A stretch of 52,696 nucleotides of DNA, from positions 70,730-123,425 of the forward strand of contig NZ_BNBO01000024.1 of NCBI RefSeq assembly GCF_014655955.1, read 5' to 3'. This stretch comes from Kitasatospora indigofera. GTDB taxonomy: Bacteria > Actinomycetota > Actinomycetes > Streptomycetales > Streptomycetaceae. Shown piece after piece: positions 49,442 to 52,696 of this stretch. How positions within the stretch are numbered: the stretch's first letter is position 1; every line of letters begins with the position of its first letter. The notes beneath the pieces were generated by a model that was not told the origin of the DNA, did no database searches, and worked only from the letters and a program-made list of their open reading frames with translations. The translations under genes were made by a program, and so were the position numbers.

Positions 49442-50695
49442 ATGGCCAAGCCCGAAGCCCCCGCCCGTACCGTCGCGCCCGCGAGCCCCGGGCCGGCGGG
49501 GCCGTCACCCACCGCCGACCGCGCCCGGTACGACCGGGCCACCGCCCACCTGGACGCCCCGGTGGCGATCGTCGACCTGGCGGCCTTCGACGCCAACGCC
49601 GACGACCTGGTCCGCCGGGCGGCCGGCAAGCCCGTCCGGGTGGCCAGCAAGTCGGTGCGCTGCCGGGCCCTGCTGGAGCGGGTCCTGGCCCGGGACGGCT
49701 TCGCCGGGATCATGAGCTTCACCCTGGAGGAGTCGCTCTGGCTCGCGCGGGCCGGCTTCGAGGACATCCTGCTCGCCTACCCGTCCGCCGACCGGGCCGG
49801 CTACGCCGAGCTGACCGCCGACGCCGCCCTCGCCGGCGCGGTGACCGTCCTGGTGGACGACCCCGCCCAGCTGGACCTGATCGACCGCTCCCGGGGCGGC
49901 ACCCAGGAGGTCAGGGTCTGCCTGGAGCTGGACACCTCGTTGGAGCTGCTCGGCGGCAGGATCCGGGTCGGCGCCCGGCGCTCGCCGCTGCGCACCCCCG
50001 ACGAGCTGGGCGCGCTCGCCGAACTGGTGCAGCGGCGCCCGGGGTTCCGGGTGGTCGGTCTGATGGCCTACGAAGGGCACATCGCGGGGGTCGGCGACAG
50101 CGTCGCCGGGCGCCCGCTGCGTTCGCGGATGATCCGGCTGATGCAGGCGAAGGCGCGCACCGAACTGGCCTCGCGGCGGGCCGCGGTGGTGCGCCGGCTG
50201 CGGGAGGTCGCGGACCTGGAGTTCGTCAACGGGGGCGGCACCGGCAGCGTGGAGTCGACCGTCGCCGAACGGGCGGTCACCGAGGTGGCGGCCGGGTCCG
50301 GCCTGTACGTGCCGCGGCTGTTCGACAACTACCGCGCCTTCCACGGCCGCCCGGCCGCGCTGTTCGCCCAGCCGGTGGTGCGCCGGCCCGGCCTCGGGGT
50401 GGTGACGGTGCTCGGCGGCGGCTACCCCGCCTCCGGCCCCGCGGGCGCGGACCGCTCCCCCGTCCCCCACCTGCCGGCCGGGCTCTCGTACGACCCGATG
50501 GAGGGCGCCGGCGAGGTGCAGACGCCGCTGCTCGGCGCGGCGGCCGACGACCTGCTGATCGGCGACCGGGTGTGGTTCCGGCACGCCAAGGCGGGCGAGT
50601 TGTGCGAGCGCTTCGCCGAGCTGCACCTGATCGAGGGCGACCGGGTGGTGCGCAGCGTGCCGACCTACCGCGGCGAGGGGAAGACCTTCCTCTGA
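49442..50695 (+). CDS. PLP-dependent amino acid deaminase/aldolase (alanine-racemase fold)
   Basis: 417 residues. Alanine racemase N-terminal barrel: DAPVAIVDLAAFDANADDLVRRAAGKPVRVASKSVRC (PLP Lys in ASKS), FTLEESLWLARAGFEDILLAYPSADR, and GLMAYEGHIAGVGD. The C-terminal part GTGSVESTVAERAVTEVAAGSGLYVPRLFDNYRAF and DRVWFRHAKAGELCERFAELHLIEGDRVV resembles D-threonine aldolase / D-serine deaminase proteins with a metal-binding HxxxxxE/C-type site. Substrate unknown. ATG at 49442; the first ~25 residues are Pro/Ala-rich. Confidence 0.85.
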   Translation: MAKPEAPARTVAPASPGPAGPSPTADRARYDRATAHLDAPVAIVDLAAFDANADDLVRRAAGKPVRVASKSVRCRALLERVLARDGFAGIMSFTLEESLWLARAGFEDILLAYPSADRAGYAELTADAALAGAVTVLVDDPAQLDLIDRSRGGTQEVRVCLELDTSLELLGGRIRVGARRSPLRTPDELGALAELVQRRPGFRVVGLMAYEGHIAGVGDSVAGRPLRSRMIRLMQAKARTELASRRAAVVRRLREVADLEFVNGGGTGSVESTVAERAVTEVAAGSGLYVPRLFDNYRAFHGRPAALFAQPVVRRPGLGVVTVLGGGYPASGPAGADRSPVPHLPAGLSYDPMEGAGEVQTPLLGAAADDLLIGDRVWFRHAKAGELCERFAELHLIEGDRVVRSVPTYRGEGKTFL

Positions 50696-50766
50696 CCCGC
50701 CGCTCCGGTGGCCTCCGTTGCCCTACCGTGGTGCGGGTGCACACGGGCGAGGGGACGGGGGCTGCC

Positions 50767-51207
50767 GTGGAGGCGGAGATCGTGGCGTTGGCGACGTCGG
50801 GGGCGACGACGCTGGTCGGACTGATGGCCACCGACGCCTGGACCCAGGCGCGGAGCAGGTTCGCCGTGCTGCTGGGCCGGGGCCGCACCGACCGGGACGC
50901 CCTCGTGGGGGACTTGGACGAGGCCCGGGCGGAGCTCGTCCGGGCGCGGGAGGCCGGGGACGACGCGGCGGCCGGGGAGGCCGCCGCCGAATGGCGCGGC
51001 CGGCTGCGCCGGGTGCTCCGCGACGACCCCGCCGCGGTGGCCGAACTGCAGGAGATCCTGGCGGAGTTCAGCCCGCAGGCGGTGGAGCCGGTGCGCGCGG
51101 AGGTGCACAACTCGATCAGCGGCACCGTGGGCACCGCGGTGATGGGCAGGGACCTGAGCAACTTCACGATCGGCGCGCCCGCGCCGCGCCCGCGGCGCGG
51201 GCGGTAG
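50767..51207 (+). CDS. Small protein of unknown function with a helical body and NFTIG tail
   Basis: 146 residues from GTG at 50767 (MEAEIVALATSGATTLVGLMATDAWTQ). GTG at 50731 would add 12 residues. A short hydrophobic helix near the N-terminus is followed by a charged helical region (DLDEARAELVRAREAGDDAAAGEAAAEW, coiled-coil-like). The C-terminus reads VHNSISGTVGTAVMGRDLSNFTIG. Streptomycetes carry many proteins of this shape (EAEL…TTLVGLM… and …VxGRDxxxxTxG), often near NACHT or effector-like genes, from memory. None is adjacent here. Function unknown. Confidence 0.65.
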   Translation: MEAEIVALATSGATTLVGLMATDAWTQARSRFAVLLGRGRTDRDALVGDLDEARAELVRAREAGDDAAAGEAAAEWRGRLRRVLRDDPAAVAELQEILAEFSPQAVEPVRAEVHNSISGTVGTAVMGRDLSNFTIGAPAPRPRRGR

Positions 51208-51716
51208 CCGGTTCGAGCGGTAGCCGGGCCGGGCGCCGGGCGCGGTCACCGGTGGATGCGGCGCGGGACGGCCGGGCTGTCTGAAGCCGCCCTCAGCCGG
51301 GCATTAAGAGGACCTCAAGCGGGAACCGCGCGGACGCCGTTCCGGCCGCCCGCCGCAGGGCGCCACCCGCACCCGGCGCGGGCCGCCGGACCGCCCGGCG
51401 GCCGCCTCGCCGGCCCCGCCCGGCGCACCGCCCTGACGGACAACTCCGTTCACCAGCAGGAACGTTGGGCGAAGCTCCGGCGGTCCCGCCAGTCGTCCCG
51501 GCGCAGCTCCTCGCCGTGGAGCACCGGCCGCCGCACGGGCCGGCGCGGCCCCGCGGCCTTCTCCCGCCGATGGCGAACAACCGTCAGAAACTGTCCAGCG
51601 CTGGGCTATTGCCACCTGGTCCAGACCAATCATACGCTCGGGCCAAGGTCGCGACCTCGGGCAGACGTGCCCGTCCCCCACATCGTTCGACCTCGAAGCA
51701 CCGTCAAGGAGTCCCC
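51208..51716. other. Intergenic region upstream of the LPMO gene
   Basis: 509 bases without a supportable gene. The first half is very GC-rich and featureless. The last 110 bases hold the DasR-type site (51615-51630) and the likely LPMO promoter. Confidence 0.45.
51615..51630. promoter_or_regulatory. DasR-responsive element (dre) candidate
   Basis: CCTGGTCCAGACCAAT matches the DasR operator consensus ACTGGTCTAGACCAGT at 13 of 16 positions, including the TGGTC/GACCA arms, 87 bases upstream of the LPMO start. DasR, the GlcNAc-6-phosphate-sensing GntR regulator, controls chitinolytic genes in Streptomyces. Fits the chitin-related role of the downstream gene. Confidence 0.75.
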
Positions 51717-52616
51717 ATGTCGCTCCACCGCAGAGCGCTCGCGCTCGGCGTCGTCGGATCCACCGTGCTGCTCACCGCCCTCACCTCGGCCGGCACCGCC
51801 GGCGCGCACGGCTCGATGTCCAACCCGGTCAGCCGGGTGGCGGCCTGTTTCGCCGAAGGCCCCGAGCACCCGCAGTCCCAGGTGTGCAAGGACCTCGTCG
51901 CGCAGAGCGGCACCCAGCCGCTCTACGACTGGAACGAGGTCAACATCGCCAACGCCAACGGCCAGCACCAGGCACTCATCCCGGACGGCAAGCTCTGCTC
52001 GGCCAACCGCGACAAGTACAAGGCCCTCGACATGGCCCGCACCGACTGGCCGGCCACCGCCGTCGCCGCGGGGCCGTACAACTTCAAGTTCCGGGTCACC
52101 GCGGCGCACATCGGCCTGATGACCGTCTACATCACCAAGGTCGGTTACGACCCGACCAAGCCGCTGAAGTGGTCCGACCTCGACCCGACCCCGGTCGCCC
52201 AGACCCAGGTGACCCGGACCGCGACGGACGGGTTCTACAACTTCACCGGCAACCTGCCGCAGCGCACCGGCCGCCAGCTGCTCTACATGACCTGGCAGCG
52301 CAGCGACAGCCCCGAGGCGTTCTACAGCTGCTCGGACGTGGACTTCGCCGCCGCGCAGCCGAAGCTCGCCGCCGCCCCGGCGGCCCCGTCGGACCAGCAG
52401 ATCGCCGCGGCCGCGGCGAAGTCCACCGTCGACCACTACGGCCACGGCGGGGACACCGCCCCGGACGCGCCCGCCGTCCAGGCCCAGGCGGCCGCCGTCG
52501 GCGGCAGCTCGCAGGCCGGCCCGCTGATGCTGGCCGGTGCCGTCGCGGTCAGCGCCGGCTGGGGTGCGCTGGTGCTCCGCCGCCGCCGCGCCGACGCCGC
52601 CCGCACCGCGGCCTGA
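51717..52616 (+). CDS. Lytic polysaccharide monooxygenase, AA10, with C-terminal membrane anchor
   Basis: 299 residues. ATG with AAGGAG 5 bases upstream. The signal peptide ends AGTAGA, so the mature protein starts at His31 (HGSMSNPVSRV), the first ligand of the copper His-brace. The second His lies in RVTAAHIGLMTVYITK, and the axial aromatic in EAFYSCSDVDF. The AA10 domain spans about 31-220. A Pro/Ala/Gln-rich linker and a transmembrane helix (about 267-287, AGPLMLAGAVAVSAGWGALVL) ending in RRRR follow, so the enzyme is tethered to the cell surface. No LPXTG is visible. It oxidatively cleaves chitin or cellulose; substrate is not certain. Confidence 0.92.
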   Translation: MSLHRRALALGVVGSTVLLTALTSAGTAGAHGSMSNPVSRVAACFAEGPEHPQSQVCKDLVAQSGTQPLYDWNEVNIANANGQHQALIPDGKLCSANRDKYKALDMARTDWPATAVAAGPYNFKFRVTAAHIGLMTVYITKVGYDPTKPLKWSDLDPTPVAQTQVTRTATDGFYNFTGNLPQRTGRQLLYMTWQRSDSPEAFYSCSDVDFAAAQPKLAAAPAAPSDQQIAAAAAKSTVDHYGHGGDTAPDAPAVQAQAAAVGGSSQAGPLMLAGAVAVSAGWGALVLRRRRADAARTAA

Positions 52617-52696
52617 CCTGGCCCGGCAGCGGGCCCTCGGGCACCTGCCGGACAGCGCCGGACGCCGGACGGCCGGCCCGCCCCCGTACTTCCGGG
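52617..52696. other. End of window
   Basis: Eighty GC-rich bases after the LPMO stop with inverted CCGGAC/GTCCGG-type segments; probably terminator DNA. No gene seen. Confidence 0.3.

Noticed and set aside
1..52696. CRISPR array, insertion sequence or prophage
   Set aside because: No regularly spaced repeats, transposase or phage structural genes were found; short tandem repeats listed do not fit these classes.

Overview
The window is very GC-rich chromosomal DNA with Streptomyces-type codon use, GTG/TTG starts and GC-rich hairpin terminators. Family content and gene order (cobA/cobT/cobL, metNIQ, arg cluster, pheST, rRNA methylase, rplT-rpmI-infC) match, from memory, the conserved core of Streptomycetaceae, so a Streptomyces or Kitasatospora is likely. 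The intact argC-J-B-D-R-G-H order, with argG inside the cluster, is as recalled for S. clavuligerus rather than S. coelicolor.

Layout. 1-6.9 kb: a small membrane protein, a PASTA-less Ser/Thr kinase, a SpoU-type RNA methylase, and a large membrane PAS-GAF-SpoIIE phosphatase-HATPase sensor. 7.0-14.0 kb: three cobalamin genes on the minus strand: a CobA/precorrin-2 dehydrogenase fusion, a giant BluB-CobT fusion with a roughly 680-residue disordered N-terminus, and CobL. 14.1-18.8 kb: two GNAT acetyltransferases flank the metN-metI-metQ methionine importer, which has a Cys/Met-containing leader ORF. 19.0-27.8 kb: a sigma factor, then the argCJBDRGH arginine cluster with ArgR-type operators at argC and argG. 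28-35.8 kb: single genes (VOC protein, ADP-ribosylglycohydrolase, S4 protein, FusB-like protein, DUF574 methylase, NodB-like lipoprotein, PanE-like reductase, SDR, 3-hydroxyacyl-CoA dehydrogenase) and the remnant of a TSUP transporter. 36.2-37.3 kb: a conserved 243-residue protein of unknown function followed on the same strand by two tandem RNAs that fold as circularly permuted tRNA mimics with capped acceptor stems. 37.4-38.4 kb: GH46 chitosanase with a CsnR-type palindrome. 38.7-46.5 kb: pheT, pheS, an orphan soluble histidine kinase, an rRNA methylase, and rplT-rpmI-infC, with an AUC start on infC and an intrinsic terminator in its leader. 47-52.6 kb: DUF1844, SseB-like, serine hydrolase, PLP aldolase/racemase-fold, small unknown protein, and an AA10 LPMO behind a DasR-type site.

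The most unusual part is 36.2-37.3 kb. Two consecutive RNA modules each show a T-arm, a 7-bp acceptor stem closed by a 7-nt loop, a D-arm and an extended helix in place of the anticodon arm. This is the architecture of tRNA-mimicking bacterial Y RNAs (YrlA), but the neighbour is not a Ro60/TROVE or RtcB gene. The unknown protein is therefore a candidate partner for these RNAs. That link is an inference from adjacency.
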